Positions 27,910-36,820 of a DNA stretch of 64,000 nucleotides are shown piece by piece (position 1 is the stretch's first letter; every line of letters starts with the position of its first letter). Source of the stretch: Roseibium sediminis (GTDB taxonomy: Bacteria > Pseudomonadota > Alphaproteobacteria > Rhizobiales > Stappiaceae); contig NZ_VXDB01000018.1 in the NCBI RefSeq assembly GCF_008711325.1, forward strand, positions 1 to 64,000, given 5' to 3'. Under the pieces are notes generated by a model. It was given only the letters and a program-made list of their open reading frames with translations, was not told where the DNA came from and ran no database searches. The position numbers and the translations under genes were made by a program.

Positions 27910-29501
27910 GCAAGGAACGACTGTATCTCTTCGATACCACTCTTCGCGACGGGGCCCAGACCAGCGGGATCGATTTCTCCGTGACCGAGAAGGTTGTGGT
28001 CGCAGAGCTGCTTGAGCGCCTCGGGGTCGATTATGTCGAAGGCGGGTATCCGGGGGCCAATCCTACGGATACCGAATTCTTCTCCGAGAAACGCACCCAG
28101 AAGGCAACCTTCACAGCGTTCGGGATGACGAAACGACCGGGACGGTCTGCCTCAAATGATCCGGGTCTCAACCAGATCCTTTCTTCCCATTCGGACGCAT
28201 GCTGCTTTGTCGCCAAGACATGGGATTACCACGTCGATGTGGCGCTCGGCTGCACGAACGAGGAGAACCTTGAAAGCATCTCCGATACGGTGAAGGCCGC
28301 CGTTGCTGCCGGCAAGGAAGCAATGATCGATTGCGAGCATTTCTTCGACGGCTACAAGGCCAATCCGGACTATGCGCTGTCCTGCGCCAAGGCCGCTTAT
28401 GAGGCTGGAGCACGGTGGGTGGTGCTGTGCGACACCAATGGCGGCACCTTGCCGGGAGAAGTCACCGAGATCGTGAAGGCGGTGCAGGCGGTTGTCCCCG
28501 GCGATCATCTTGGCATTCACACTCATGACGACACCGGTCATGCGGTGGCCAACACTCTTGCGGCGATTGATGCCGGTGTGCGCCAGATTCAGGGTACGAT
28601 CAACGGGATTGGCGAACGATGTGGCAATGCCAACCTGATCACGCTCATCCCGACTCTCATGCTCAAGGGCACTTATCCGGAGCGTTTTGAGGTGGGGGTT
28701 TCGGGAGATCAGCTGGCCGATATCACGTCTATCTCCCACGCCTTTGACGAAATTCTGAACCGCTCGCCGAACCGGCATGCACCCTATGTCGGACAGTCGG
28801 CCTTTGCGACGAAGGCGGGCATTCATGCGTCCGCCATCCTGAAGGATCCGAAGACCTACGAGCATGTCCAGCCCGAGGAGGTTGGCAATCGCAGGCGGGT
28901 GCTCGTTTCGGATCAGGCAGGCAAGAGCAATCTGCTTGGGGAGCTGAACAGGCTTGGCGTGACGGTCGACAAGGCCGATCCCCGCCTTGATCGGCTCCTG
29001 GCTGATGTGAAGGAACGGGAGTCGCAAGGATATTCCTATGAGGCGGCAGATGCGTCCTTCGAACTGCTTGCCCGCAAGTCGCTTGGCGAAGTGCCAAGCT
29101 TCTTTGATGTGGAATCCTTCCGTGTGATGGTTGAGCGCCGCTTCAACGCCATCGGAGAGCTTCTAACGGTTTCCGAAGCCGTTGTGAAAATAAGTATCGA
29201 TGGTGAAACCCGGATGTCGGTCGCCGAAGGAAACGGCCCGATAAATGCGCTCGACATGGCGCTGCGCAAGGATCTGGGAAAATACCAATCGGCCATCGAC
29301 GGACTTGAGCTGATCGACTACAAGGTTCGCATTCTCAACGGTGGTACAGGTGCCGTGACGCGCGTTCTCATTGAAAGTCAGGACGTGAGAACACACCGGC
29401 GTTGGTTCACCATCGGCGTTTCCAGCAATATCGTAGACGCCTCCTTCCAGGCGCTGATCGATTCCATCACCTATGCCCTGATGAAGGCGGAGGCCGCCTG
29501 A
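27906..29501 (+). CDS. cimA: citramalate synthase
   Basis: A 531-aa enzyme condensing pyruvate and acetyl-CoA to (R)-citramalate, giving isoleucine precursors without threonine. The N-terminal DRE-TIM barrel opens with FDTTLRDGAQTSG (9-21). GIHTHDDTGHAVANT (about 199-213) holds the metal-binding His pair, and NGIGERCGNANL (about 231-242) is typical of the family. The C-terminal LeuA dimer/regulatory domain (about 395-525) is present, so feedback control by isoleucine is plausible. Sequence and length fit CimA better than LeuA. Translated from an ATGA overlap with the second GFA gene. Confidence 0.9.
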   Translation: MSKERLYLFDTTLRDGAQTSGIDFSVTEKVVVAELLERLGVDYVEGGYPGANPTDTEFFSEKRTQKATFTAFGMTKRPGRSASNDPGLNQILSSHSDACCFVAKTWDYHVDVALGCTNEENLESISDTVKAAVAAGKEAMIDCEHFFDGYKANPDYALSCAKAAYEAGARWVVLCDTNGGTLPGEVTEIVKAVQAVVPGDHLGIHTHDDTGHAVANTLAAIDAGVRQIQGTINGIGERCGNANLITLIPTLMLKGTYPERFEVGVSGDQLADITSISHAFDEILNRSPNRHAPYVGQSAFATKAGIHASAILKDPKTYEHVQPEEVGNRRRVLVSDQAGKSNLLGELNRLGVTVDKADPRLDRLLADVKERESQGYSYEAADASFELLARKSLGEVPSFFDVESFRVMVERRFNAIGELLTVSEAVVKISIDGETRMSVAEGNGPINALDMALRKDLGKYQSAIDGLELIDYKVRILNGGTGAVTRVLIESQDVRTHRRWFTIGVSSNIVDASFQALIDSITYALMKAEAA

Positions 29502-29527
29502 GCCGGGATATCTGAAAGTCACGGTTC

Positions 29528-30466
29528 ATGAGTGAGGTCACCGGCACTGGCAAGAGCGCACCTGCGGCAGAAGACGAAACACGTACCGGTCTTCTGCTTG
29601 CGCTCGCGGCCTATGGCATGTGGGGGTTCTTTCCGGCCTATTACAAGCTGACTGAGACTGTTGCGCCGGATGTGGTGGTTGCTCACCGGATCGTGTGGTC
29701 CGTTCTGTTCGTCGGTCTCTATCTGTTGCTCCGCAAGCGCGGCGGAGAGATCCGGGAGGCCTTGACGACACCGGCGATCGTGTATCGTCTGTGCGTTTCT
29801 GCCGCTCTCATCTGCGTCAACTGGCTGGTCTTTGTCTGGGCGATCTCCAACTCGAAGGTTCTGGATGTCTCGCTCGGATATTTCATCAATCCGCTGGTGA
29901 GCATCCTGATCGGGCTGGTTGTCCTGCACGAGAAACTGTCTCCGCTGCAAATGGTGGCTGTCGGACTTGCGTCCCTTGCTGTTGCTATTCAGGCCGTTTG
30001 GACCGGCGGTCTGCCATGGGTGTCGCTGGTGCTTGCCTTTTCCTTCGCGGGATATGGATATGTGCGCAAGGTAACCCCGGTGCGGCCGACGCCCGGCCTG
30101 CTGGCGGAATCAGCGCTTCTGGTGCCGCTGGCTGCCGGCTATCTGCTGCTGACCATCAGTTGGGGTCAGGATTCCCTGTCGTTGAACAACATTCCGGTGC
30201 TGGTGGCACTGGCGGGAACGGGCATTATCACGGCCTTGCCGTTGATCGCATTTTCCGGAGCAGCCCGGCGCTTACCTCTGGTGATGATCGGGATCATGCA
30301 ATACATCGCGCCATCGCTGCATTTCCTGATGGCTGTCTATGTCTGGAACGAGCCTCTGGATCAGACCAAGCTGCTGACATTCGGTATCATCTGGGCGGCG
30401 CTGGTCATCTTCACCTTCGACAGCTATCGCCGCTACAAGAAGTCCCGCCGCAAGGCAGCTGCCTGA
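29528..30466 (+). CDS. rarD: EamA/RarD-family transporter
   Basis: A 312-aa inner-membrane protein with about ten predicted helices in two EamA halves. RarD hallmarks are AAYGMWGFFPAYYKL (about 31-45), VAHRIVWS (about 54-61), and LGYFINPLVSILIGLVVL (about 115-132). The C-terminus is basic (RRYKKSRRK). RarD proteins are assigned to drug/metabolite export, but the substrate is unknown. It follows cimA by 26 nt and may be read through from the GFA-cimA operon; no clear ribosome site is visible. Confidence 0.88.
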   Translation: MSEVTGTGKSAPAAEDETRTGLLLALAAYGMWGFFPAYYKLTETVAPDVVVAHRIVWSVLFVGLYLLLRKRGGEIREALTTPAIVYRLCVSAALICVNWLVFVWAISNSKVLDVSLGYFINPLVSILIGLVVLHEKLSPLQMVAVGLASLAVAIQAVWTGGLPWVSLVLAFSFAGYGYVRKVTPVRPTPGLLAESALLVPLAAGYLLLTISWGQDSLSLNNIPVLVALAGTGIITALPLIAFSGAARRLPLVMIGIMQYIAPSLHFLMAVYVWNEPLDQTKLLTFGIIWAALVIFTFDSYRRYKKSRRKAAA

Positions 30467-30490
30467 TACACAACAGCAACGGCGCCGGTG

Positions 30491-31738
30491 TCAGCAGGCG
30501 ATGAGCTTGTCCCGGCCGCCGTCCTTGGCCCGGTAAAGGCACATGTCGGCCATATCAAGTGCGCCGGTAATGTCGCCATTTTCCACATGCGCGATACCGA
30601 CGCTGGCTGTGACGTTGATATTACCCTGTTCCAGCTTGACGCCGGTCAGGCGCAGCTTGTCGAGGAATGTCTGCATCTTGAGGGCCGCCTGATCCTTGCT
30701 TTCGCAGCTCAGCAAGGCACAGAATTCATCCCCGCCCAGTCGCAACATGAAGTCGGAAGGGCCTGCCAAAGCCTGCAGGGATCTGGCGATGGTCAGCAGT
30801 GCCGTGTCGCCAGCAACGTGCCCATAGGTGTCGTTGATGCTCTTGAACTTGTCGATATCTACCAGACAGACCCAGTAAGACCGGTTCTCGGCTTCCGCGT
30901 TCTTGATGTGCGCTTCGGCTTGAGAAAAGAGGAAACGGCGATTGTAGAGCCCGGTCAGGGGATCGCGTATTGCGCGGTCTCTCAGCTCCGTGATCCTGTC
31001 GATCATCTTGAGGTTCTGAGCGACCCGCAAAAGAATCTCCTCGGACGAACAGTTCTTCTGAATAAAGTCGTTCGCACCATATTTCAGGAAGCGGACACGG
31101 TTTTCCCCGTCGTCCACCCCGGAGAGGCCAAGAATGGCGAGATCATCGCGGCTGTAATTCCGGCGAATGGCTTTCAGGAAGGCGAATCCGTCTTCACCGG
31201 GCATCACATAGTCGAGCAGCAGAAGCTTGATTTGCGGGTTCTTCTCCAGAACCTTCTGGCCTTCCACGGCCGAAGAGGCTTCAAAGACCTGATAGCGGTG
31301 TTGCTTCAGCACGTTGACGATCTTCTCGCGTGCCGGACGGGAATCGTCGATCACAAGCACGCCGGTTTCCGGATTGCGGCGCAGCTGCAGGATAAGTTCG
31401 CTCAGGTAGTCAAGGCTGCTTGGGCTGTCCTTGACGACATAGTCCATGACGCCCTTGCTGTAGACGGACTTGCGTATATGCGCGGCCCAGCGGCTGGTGA
31501 ACACAATCGTCGGGATCTCATGTGTCTTTGTCAGGTCGACAATTTGTCCATCCCGCGCGTCCGGCAGGGTCAGGTCCACAAGTGCCAGATCAGGCTTTTC
31601 TCTCGGGGATTTGAGTAATTCTTCGGCTTCCTTGTAGGAGCGCGCAACGTATACATTGCATTCTTCAATGTTTCGAAGTGTCATAAGGACAGCTTTTTCG
31701 AAGAAGGATGCATCTTCTACAAGGAGGATACTTTGCAT
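30491..31738 (-). CDS. PleD-like response regulator diguanylate cyclase (REC-REC-GGDEF)
   Basis: A 415-aa cytosolic protein with two receiver domains followed by a GGDEF domain, the PleD layout. REC1 (about 1-120) has ILLVEDASFF and the acceptor Asp in ALVDLTLPD (about 55). REC2 (about 126-245) has LVIDDSRPAREK and LLLDYVMPGEDG (Asp about 179). The GGDEF domain (about 255-415) has DIDKFKSINDTYGH and the active LGGDEF. At the I-site spacing the residues are GPSD, so the product-inhibition Arg is missing. ATG 31738 (MQSILLVED) fits the REC fold. No cognate kinase is near. Confidence 0.9.
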   Translation of the reverse strand: MQSILLVEDASFFEKAVLMTLRNIEECNVYVARSYKEAEELLKSPREKPDLALVDLTLPDARDGQIVDLTKTHEIPTIVFTSRWAAHIRKSVYSKGVMDYVVKDSPSSLDYLSELILQLRRNPETGVLVIDDSRPAREKIVNVLKQHRYQVFEASSAVEGQKVLEKNPQIKLLLLDYVMPGEDGFAFLKAIRRNYSRDDLAILGLSGVDDGENRVRFLKYGANDFIQKNCSSEEILLRVAQNLKMIDRITELRDRAIRDPLTGLYNRRFLFSQAEAHIKNAEAENRSYWVCLVDIDKFKSINDTYGHVAGDTALLTIARSLQALAGPSDFMLRLGGDEFCALLSCESKDQAALKMQTFLDKLRLTGVKLEQGNINVTASVGIAHVENGDITGALDMADMCLYRAKDGGRDKLIAC

Positions 31739-31864
31739 GCCGTAACAGGTCCGTGTTTCGAAAATCGAACGCAACGGTATCGCAAATAGTAAAACAAAAT
31801 CTTATTAAAAATCGCGATGGCGCAGACTTGCCGCGCCGCCGTCAAATGAGGATTTTTGACAGGA

Positions 31865-32479
31865 TCACATCCGCTCGACAGGAATCGCCGAAGGAGATGC
31901 TTCCGGGCATTCCAGGCAGGCTTTTTCCAGTTTCGGAATTGCGTCCTCGATGCTGTCAGCTACCAGATAGGGGACTTCCGTTTCCGGTCGAATAAACCCC
32001 TGTGCCCGCATGTGATTCAGCAACTCGAGTAGAGGCGACCAGAATCGATTGGTGTTGGCGAGAAGCACCGGCTTCCTGTGTTGACCGAGCTGTGCCCAGG
32101 TCATCATTTCCACAACTTCTTCCAGAGTGCCGATGCCGCCGGGAAGGGCGATGAAGGCATCCGAGCGCTGGAACATCAGCATCTTCCGCTCATGCATATT
32201 CTCGGTGACGATGAGATCGTCGACCGACTTGAGCATGACTTCCCGCTCTTCGAGAAAGCGCGGAATGATTCCGGTGACCGATCCGCCGGCATCAAGTGTT
32301 GCCGCAGCCACAAGTCCCATAAGCCCAACCGAACCGCCGCCATAGATCAATCGGATGTTCTGTTCGGCAAGGATTTGGCCGAGGCGAATGGCAGTCGCCT
32401 CGTAAACCGGATCGACGCCCTTGCTGGAACCGCAATAGACGCAAATGCTTGAGAGCTGTCTTGGTGTGTTTTCTTTCAT
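31865..32479 (-). CDS. LOG-family protein (cytokinin riboside 5'-monophosphate phosphoribohydrolase type)
   Basis: A 204-aa cytosolic Rossmann-like enzyme of the LOG/TIGR00730 family, which cleaves ribose 5-phosphate from nucleoside monophosphates. The two signatures are ICVYCGSSKG (about 11-20) and LPGGIGTLEEVVEMMTW (about 111-127), the PGGxGTxxE motif that carries the catalytic Glu. YGGGSVGLMG and HERKMLMFQ also match. Older annotation called these lysine decarboxylases. ATG 32479 begins just before the conserved fold; longer readings are unsupported. Confidence 0.9.
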   Translation of the reverse strand: MKENTPRQLSSICVYCGSSKGVDPVYEATAIRLGQILAEQNIRLIYGGGSVGLMGLVAAATLDAGGSVTGIIPRFLEEREVMLKSVDDLIVTENMHERKMLMFQRSDAFIALPGGIGTLEEVVEMMTWAQLGQHRKPVLLANTNRFWSPLLELLNHMRAQGFIRPETEVPYLVADSIEDAIPKLEKACLECPEASPSAIPVERM

Positions 32480-32698
32480 GCAACCTGTGTGGCACCGGGC
32501 GCGGCGACGGTCAAGGTGCATCAGCGGTTGGTGACGGCGGCTGTTTCCTTGCTCAGGGTTTAAAAGGGGTTTATTGATTTGAAGAGTTTTGGGAACCGTT
32601 GGCCAAATGATGGCGACTGGTGCCATCCAGGAACACAAGAGGAGGAGTGAACCGGTCCCGGCTGAGACGGGAGTTTGGCTTCACTGGGAAACTTCATT
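32480..32698. other. divergent promoter region, LOG gene and LysM gene
   Basis: About 219 nt with no gene. It separates two divergent genes and should hold both promoters. No palindrome or riboswitch-like structure stood out. Confidence 0.4.
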
Positions 32699-34282
32699 AT
32701 GAGGCAAAACGTAGTCTGGGCCCTGATCGCCGCCTTTGTTGTTGGAGCTGGTGCCCTTGGCGTTGGATACTTCCAGCTTAAAAAGGGTGAGGGATCGGAA
32801 ATTGCCCTCAAGGACGACAAGGCATCGAACGCAGTCTCCAAGAGCGCGAGCGAAACCGCATCGGGTGGTGAAACAGCTGAGAATGCTGGTGGGGCAACAG
32901 ACCCTGTTGCGACCGGACAGGGCGACGCCTCGCAGACCGCTGAAAGCGGTGCAGGCGATGCGACCAAACCCGAAGAGAGCCTTTCCTTTGACGTCGTTGG
33001 CGTTGAGCCGACCGGCGAGGGGGTCATTGCCGGACGTTCGGATGCGGGCGCGATCATTGCGCTGAGGGCTAATGGGCAGGTTGTCGGCAAGGGTGTGGCC
33101 AACAGCGCAGGCGAATGGACCATCATTCTCGACAAACCACTTGAACCCGGCGACTACGACATGGCGCTGGAAGTGCAGGGTGAAGACGGGAAGGTCGTAT
33201 CTGAATCGTCCCAGCGCCTCGCGGTTTCCATTCCCGAAGGGGGCAATGGACAGCCGCTCGTCGTGCTGAACACGCCGGATGCGCCGTCCAACATTCTGCA
33301 AAAGCCTGAAGAGACCGTAGTGGCAGCAGCTGCTCCTGTTGAGGACGCAAAGCCGGAGGCCGGTGCAGCTCCTGAGGTGGCCGCGTCTGCAGAAGCAACC
33401 ACAACGGCCGGCCAACTTGCAACTGCGGTCGAAACGGCTGTCTCCGGTGTTGCGAGCGAGACTGCCAAGGCTGTTGGTGAAGCTGTCGATGCCGGGTCTG
33501 TAACTGTTGCTGCCGCTGAAAAGACCGCAGAAACGGTGGTTGAAGGCGTTGCCGAGGCCGGGCAGGCCGCGATTTCCGCAAGTGGGCAGATTGTTGCCAA
33601 TGTGACAGAGGAAGTTGCCACTCTTGCAGGTTCCTCTGCGTCGGCTGATATGCCTGTCGATGCATCTGCGACCTCTGGCACCGAGACAGCCGCTGACGCT
33701 GCACCTGCTGCTGACGCAGCCGGAGCGCCGAAGGTGACGGTGGAAGCTGTGGAATCGGAAGAAGGCAAGGTCTTCGTTGCCGGTACCGGGGAACCGGGGT
33801 CTTCCGTGCGGGTCTATGTGGACGACAAGTTTGCAGGCGAGGCTCCGGTGTCTGGAACAGGTCGCTGGTTGCTTGAGGGCAAGGAAAATATCTCGGAAGG
33901 CAATGTCGAAGTTCGTGCCGATCTGGTTGAGCAGGGCGCCGACAAGGTCGAAGCCCGTGCTGCCGTAACCTTTGAGAAGGAAGCGCCCCAGCAGATCGTT
34001 CTGACGAAGGTCGTTGCGACCGGCGAAGCCTCTGCTGACGGATCCGCAGGCGCGACTGTCACCAAGGCGCTGCCGAACGTCATCATCCGCAAGGGCGACA
34101 ATCTGTGGCGGATTTCCCGCCGCCTCTACGGCGACGGTTTCCGCTACACGACAATCTATCAGGCGAACAAGGTTCAGATTCGCAATCCGGATCTCATCTA
34201 TCCCGGACAGGTGTTCCTGACGCCGGAAAACGATGTTCGCTGGGATAACGAAGCAAAGAATGAGGGCGTGGCCGTTCAGTAG
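32699..34282 (+). CDS. LysM-domain envelope protein with long Ala-rich linker
   Basis: A 527-aa protein anchored by an N-terminal TM helix (about 7-25) with the rest probably periplasmic. Two Ig-like/bacterial adhesion-type strand modules are visible (about 95-185 and about 345-430: GEGVIAGRSDAGAIIALRAN and GKVFVAGTGEPGSSVRVYVD). Between them is a low-complexity Ala/Glu/Thr/Val linker (about 205-345). The C-terminus is one LysM domain (about 465-515: RKGDNLWRISRRLYGDGFRY) that should bind peptidoglycan. The role is probably structural. ATG 32699 is preferred over a TTG eight codons upstream. Confidence 0.82.
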   Translation: MRQNVVWALIAAFVVGAGALGVGYFQLKKGEGSEIALKDDKASNAVSKSASETASGGETAENAGGATDPVATGQGDASQTAESGAGDATKPEESLSFDVVGVEPTGEGVIAGRSDAGAIIALRANGQVVGKGVANSAGEWTIILDKPLEPGDYDMALEVQGEDGKVVSESSQRLAVSIPEGGNGQPLVVLNTPDAPSNILQKPEETVVAAAAPVEDAKPEAGAAPEVAASAEATTTAGQLATAVETAVSGVASETAKAVGEAVDAGSVTVAAAEKTAETVVEGVAEAGQAAISASGQIVANVTEEVATLAGSSASADMPVDASATSGTETAADAAPAADAAGAPKVTVEAVESEEGKVFVAGTGEPGSSVRVYVDDKFAGEAPVSGTGRWLLEGKENISEGNVEVRADLVEQGADKVEARAAVTFEKEAPQQIVLTKVVATGEASADGSAGATVTKALPNVIIRKGDNLWRISRRLYGDGFRYTTIYQANKVQIRNPDLIYPGQVFLTPENDVRWDNEAKNEGVAVQ

Positions 34283-34321
34283 GAACTGGCCGGATCATCT
34301 GTCCGATCTGAATGCAGAGAA

Positions 34322-34348
34322 AGCGCACGATTTTCGTGCGCTTTTTTC
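34322..34348 (+). terminator. Rho-independent terminator after the LysM gene
   Basis: The stem AGCGCACGA/TCGTGCGCT with a T-rich loop is followed by TTTTT. It lies about 40 nt after the stop codon and separates this gene from arsR. Confidence 0.9.
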
Positions 34349-34451
34349 GTGCGCCTGCCCCGAATGTTGCCCTTGTGACCTTGCCTTTACGGAAACCCAT
34401 CGCATATTTACGATCAATGGGTTGTTGCTTTGCAAACGGGAGAGGAGCGGC

Positions 34452-34868
34452 ATGGGCCAACAGGTGAATGACGATGATGTTCCCGCGTGCCTCAATACCG
34501 GCGAATTTGAAGACCTTGCGCAGATCTACCGCGCGTTGGGGCATCCGGTTCGCCTCGCGATCCTGAGCGATTTGCGCCGTGTTGAAGTGGCCTGTTGCGG
34601 CGAGATCGTGAACCGTCTGCCGCTTGCCCAGTCGACGGTCTCTCAACATCTGCAGGTTCTGAAGGATACGGGTCTGGTTGTTTGCGAAAGCACCGGGCGC
34701 TCGTGTCAGTATCGCATCAATGTCGACCGCCTTGAGCAGGCGGCCGAGCAATCTGCCTCCTATTTGTCCAGGGTTCAAAGCGCACCGGAAAACGACGCCT
34801 CGGCACAGGCGTCTGCCTGCACAAAAGGGCCGGGTCGCGGCGAAGAAAAGGAAACGGCTTTTGACTGA
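34452..34868 (+). CDS. ArsR-family metalloregulator-like repressor
   Basis: A 138-aa ArsR/SmtB-type winged-helix protein. LAQIYRALGHPVRLAILSDL (split at the family helix, about 22-41) leads to VEVACCGEIVNRLPLAQSTVSQHL, where a Cys-Cys pair sits at the place of the ArsR metal box. A further Cys follows in VVCESTGRSCQYRI, and the C-terminal tail holds another (ASACTKGP). AGGAG precedes ATG 34452. Its stop overlaps the probable TTG start of the ABC exporter gene, so the two form an operon in which ArsR likely represses the exporter in the absence of thiol-reactive metal. Confidence 0.88.
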   Translation: MGQQVNDDDVPACLNTGEFEDLAQIYRALGHPVRLAILSDLRRVEVACCGEIVNRLPLAQSTVSQHLQVLKDTGLVVCESTGRSCQYRINVDRLEQAAEQSASYLSRVQSAPENDASAQASACTKGPGRGEEKETAFD

Positions 34869-36792
34869 TAGAACCGCGTCTGCCCGTGACGGCGAAAACG
34901 CAAAACCTGCGGCAAAAGCTGCGCAGACCCAAAAAGCCGTGAGTGCGGATGAGGGCACAACGTACCAGACGCTTGTAAACCTTTGGCCCTATATCTGGCC
35001 GGAAAACAGACCTGACCTGAAAGCACGCGTGCTGTTGGCGATCTTTGCGCTGGTGATTGCAAAGATCGTGACGGTTCTGTCTCCCTATTTCTTTGCCTGG
35101 GCATCGGATGCGCTGACGGGTGAAACTTCCAACTTGCCGGCCTTTCTTGTCGCCCCGGTCATGCTCGTGCTGGCTTATAATGTGGCCCGCGTACTGGCCG
35201 TTGCCTTCAATCAGTTGCGAGATGCGCTCTTTGCCCAGGTCGGGCAGCATGCGGTGCGCCAGCTGGCCATCATCACCTTTCGCCATCTTCACCGGCTCTC
35301 GTTGCGGTTTCATCTGGCACGGCGCACGGGTGGTCTCAGCCGGGTAATCGAGCGCGGGGTGAAGGGGATTGAGGCGATTGTCCGTTTCACGATCCTCAAC
35401 GGCATCCCGACAATCCTCGAATTTGCCATCATGGCAGCTGTGATCTCGATCCAGTTCGGCATGAGCTACCTCACCATCGTGGCGATCATGATCGTTGCCT
35501 ATGTGTGGTTCACCATCAAGGCGTCGAACTGGCGCATCGCCATTCGCCGGGAGATGAACCAGAGCGATACGGAGGCCAATTCCAAGGCCATCGATAGCCT
35601 GCTGAATTTCGAGACGGTCAAATATTTCGGCAACGAGAACATGGAAGCCGCGCGCTTTGATGTCTCCATGGAACGCTATGAGGCAGCCGCCACACGCACA
35701 TGGACGTCGCTTGCCTGGCTGAACTTCGGGCAGACGGTGATCCTCGGCGTGGGGATGGCAGCCTGCATGGTTCTTTCCGCGCAGGCGGTGATGGCGGGTG
35801 AGCAAACGATTGGCGAGTTCGTTCTCATCAACGCCCTGTTGATGCAGATTTCCATTCCGCTCAATTTCATCGGCTTCATCTACCGCGAAATCCGTCAGGG
35901 TCTTGCCGATATTGAATCGATGTTTGATCTGCTCGGCGCGCCGACGGAAATCGAGGACAAACCGGGAGCGGGGCCACTGAGGGCGGTTGAAGGTCGCATC
36001 GAATTTCGGGATGTGCATTTTCACTATGATGCGGACCGCAAGATTCTGAAAGGTATCGACTTTGACGTGCCCGCGGGCAAGACGATTGCCATCGTTGGCC
36101 CGTCCGGCGCAGGGAAATCAACGATCTCCCGTCTCTTGTTCCGCTTCTACGATGTAACGGGCGGTGCAGTGACCATTGACGGTCAGGATGTTCGGGACGT
36201 CACGCAAGAGAGTGTTCGCATGGCCATCGGCATGGTGCCGCAGGACACGGTGCTCTTCAACGACACGATCGCCTACAACATCCGCTATGGCCGTCCGGAT
36301 GCATCCGACGAGGAAATTCGTCAGGCCGCACGAATGGCGCAGATCCACGAGTTCATTGAAGGACTGCCGCAAGGCTATGACACGGAGGTCGGTGAGCGCG
36401 GGCTGAAACTGTCAGGCGGGGAGAAACAGCGTGTGGCCATTGCCCGTACGATCCTCAAGTCGCCGCCCATCCTCATTCTGGACGAGGCGACTTCGGCACT
36501 CGACACCCACACGGAGCGGGAAATTCAGACCGCGCTGGATCAGGTCTCGAAAAACCGCACGACGCTTGTCATCGCGCACCGGCTTTCGACAGTCGTCAAT
36601 GCGGACAAGATCATCGTGCTGGAGGCCGGGCGGATTGCCGAATGCGGAACCCACTCGGGCCTGCTGGAGGCAAATGGCCTTTATGCATCCATGTGGGCAC
36701 GCCAGCGCGAGGCAAGCGAGGCTGAAGAGCGCCTTCGGGCCGCTCAGGAGGCCGATGATATGGGCATCGTGACCCGAGGCCCGAAGGCGTAG
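34861..36792 (+). CDS. Atm1-like ABC exporter (fused TMD-NBD)
   Basis: A 643-aa half-transporter of the Atm1/HMT1 class that exports glutathione conjugates, metals or sulfur species. Six helices span about 60-330. The NBD has Walker A GPSGAGKST (about 415), signature LSGGEKQRVA (about 518) and Walker B ILILDEATSA (about 538). The start is taken as TTG 34861, overlapping the arsR stop (TTGACTGA), with AGGAAA upstream; longer readings run through arsR in another frame. The last 60 nt before the stop are duplicated at 37621-37680. The native C-terminus was probably four residues longer (ADAPD) before the insertion. Confidence 0.87.
   Translation: MTDRTASARDGENAKPAAKAAQTQKAVSADEGTTYQTLVNLWPYIWPENRPDLKARVLLAIFALVIAKIVTVLSPYFFAWASDALTGETSNLPAFLVAPVMLVLAYNVARVLAVAFNQLRDALFAQVGQHAVRQLAIITFRHLHRLSLRFHLARRTGGLSRVIERGVKGIEAIVRFTILNGIPTILEFAIMAAVISIQFGMSYLTIVAIMIVAYVWFTIKASNWRIAIRREMNQSDTEANSKAIDSLLNFETVKYFGNENMEAARFDVSMERYEAAATRTWTSLAWLNFGQTVILGVGMAACMVLSAQAVMAGEQTIGEFVLINALLMQISIPLNFIGFIYREIRQGLADIESMFDLLGAPTEIEDKPGAGPLRAVEGRIEFRDVHFHYDADRKILKGIDFDVPAGKTIAIVGPSGAGKSTISRLLFRFYDVTGGAVTIDGQDVRDVTQESVRMAIGMVPQDTVLFNDTIAYNIRYGRPDASDEEIRQAARMAQIHEFIEGLPQGYDTEVGERGLKLSGGEKQRVAIARTILKSPPILILDEATSALDTHTEREIQTALDQVSKNRTTLVIAHRLSTVVNADKIIVLEAGRIAECGTHSGLLEANGLYASMWARQREASEAEERLRAAQEADDMGIVTRGPKA
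36730..36789. repeat. 60-bp direct repeat, left copy (3' end of the ABC exporter gene)
   Basis: Identical at 59 of 60 positions to 37621-37680. It encodes the exporter's last residues up to GPKA. Its own ends are inverted: CGCCTTCGGGCC at 36730 and GGCCCGAAGGCG at 36789 (12 bp, perfect). Confidence 0.95.
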
Positions 36793-36820
36793 GTGTTAAC
36801 GGGTAGCTGAAAGTAGATCG

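Noticed and set aside
33154-33768. Long antisense open frames across the LysM protein linker
   Set aside because: Low-complexity Ala/Ser/Thr or Arg/Gln readings of a repetitive GC-rich region; no start signal.
34678-34860. 61-codon N-terminal extension of the Atm1-like exporter
   Set aside because: It runs out of frame through arsR and is Arg/Pro-rich. A TTG with a ribosome site at 34861 gives a normal N-terminus.
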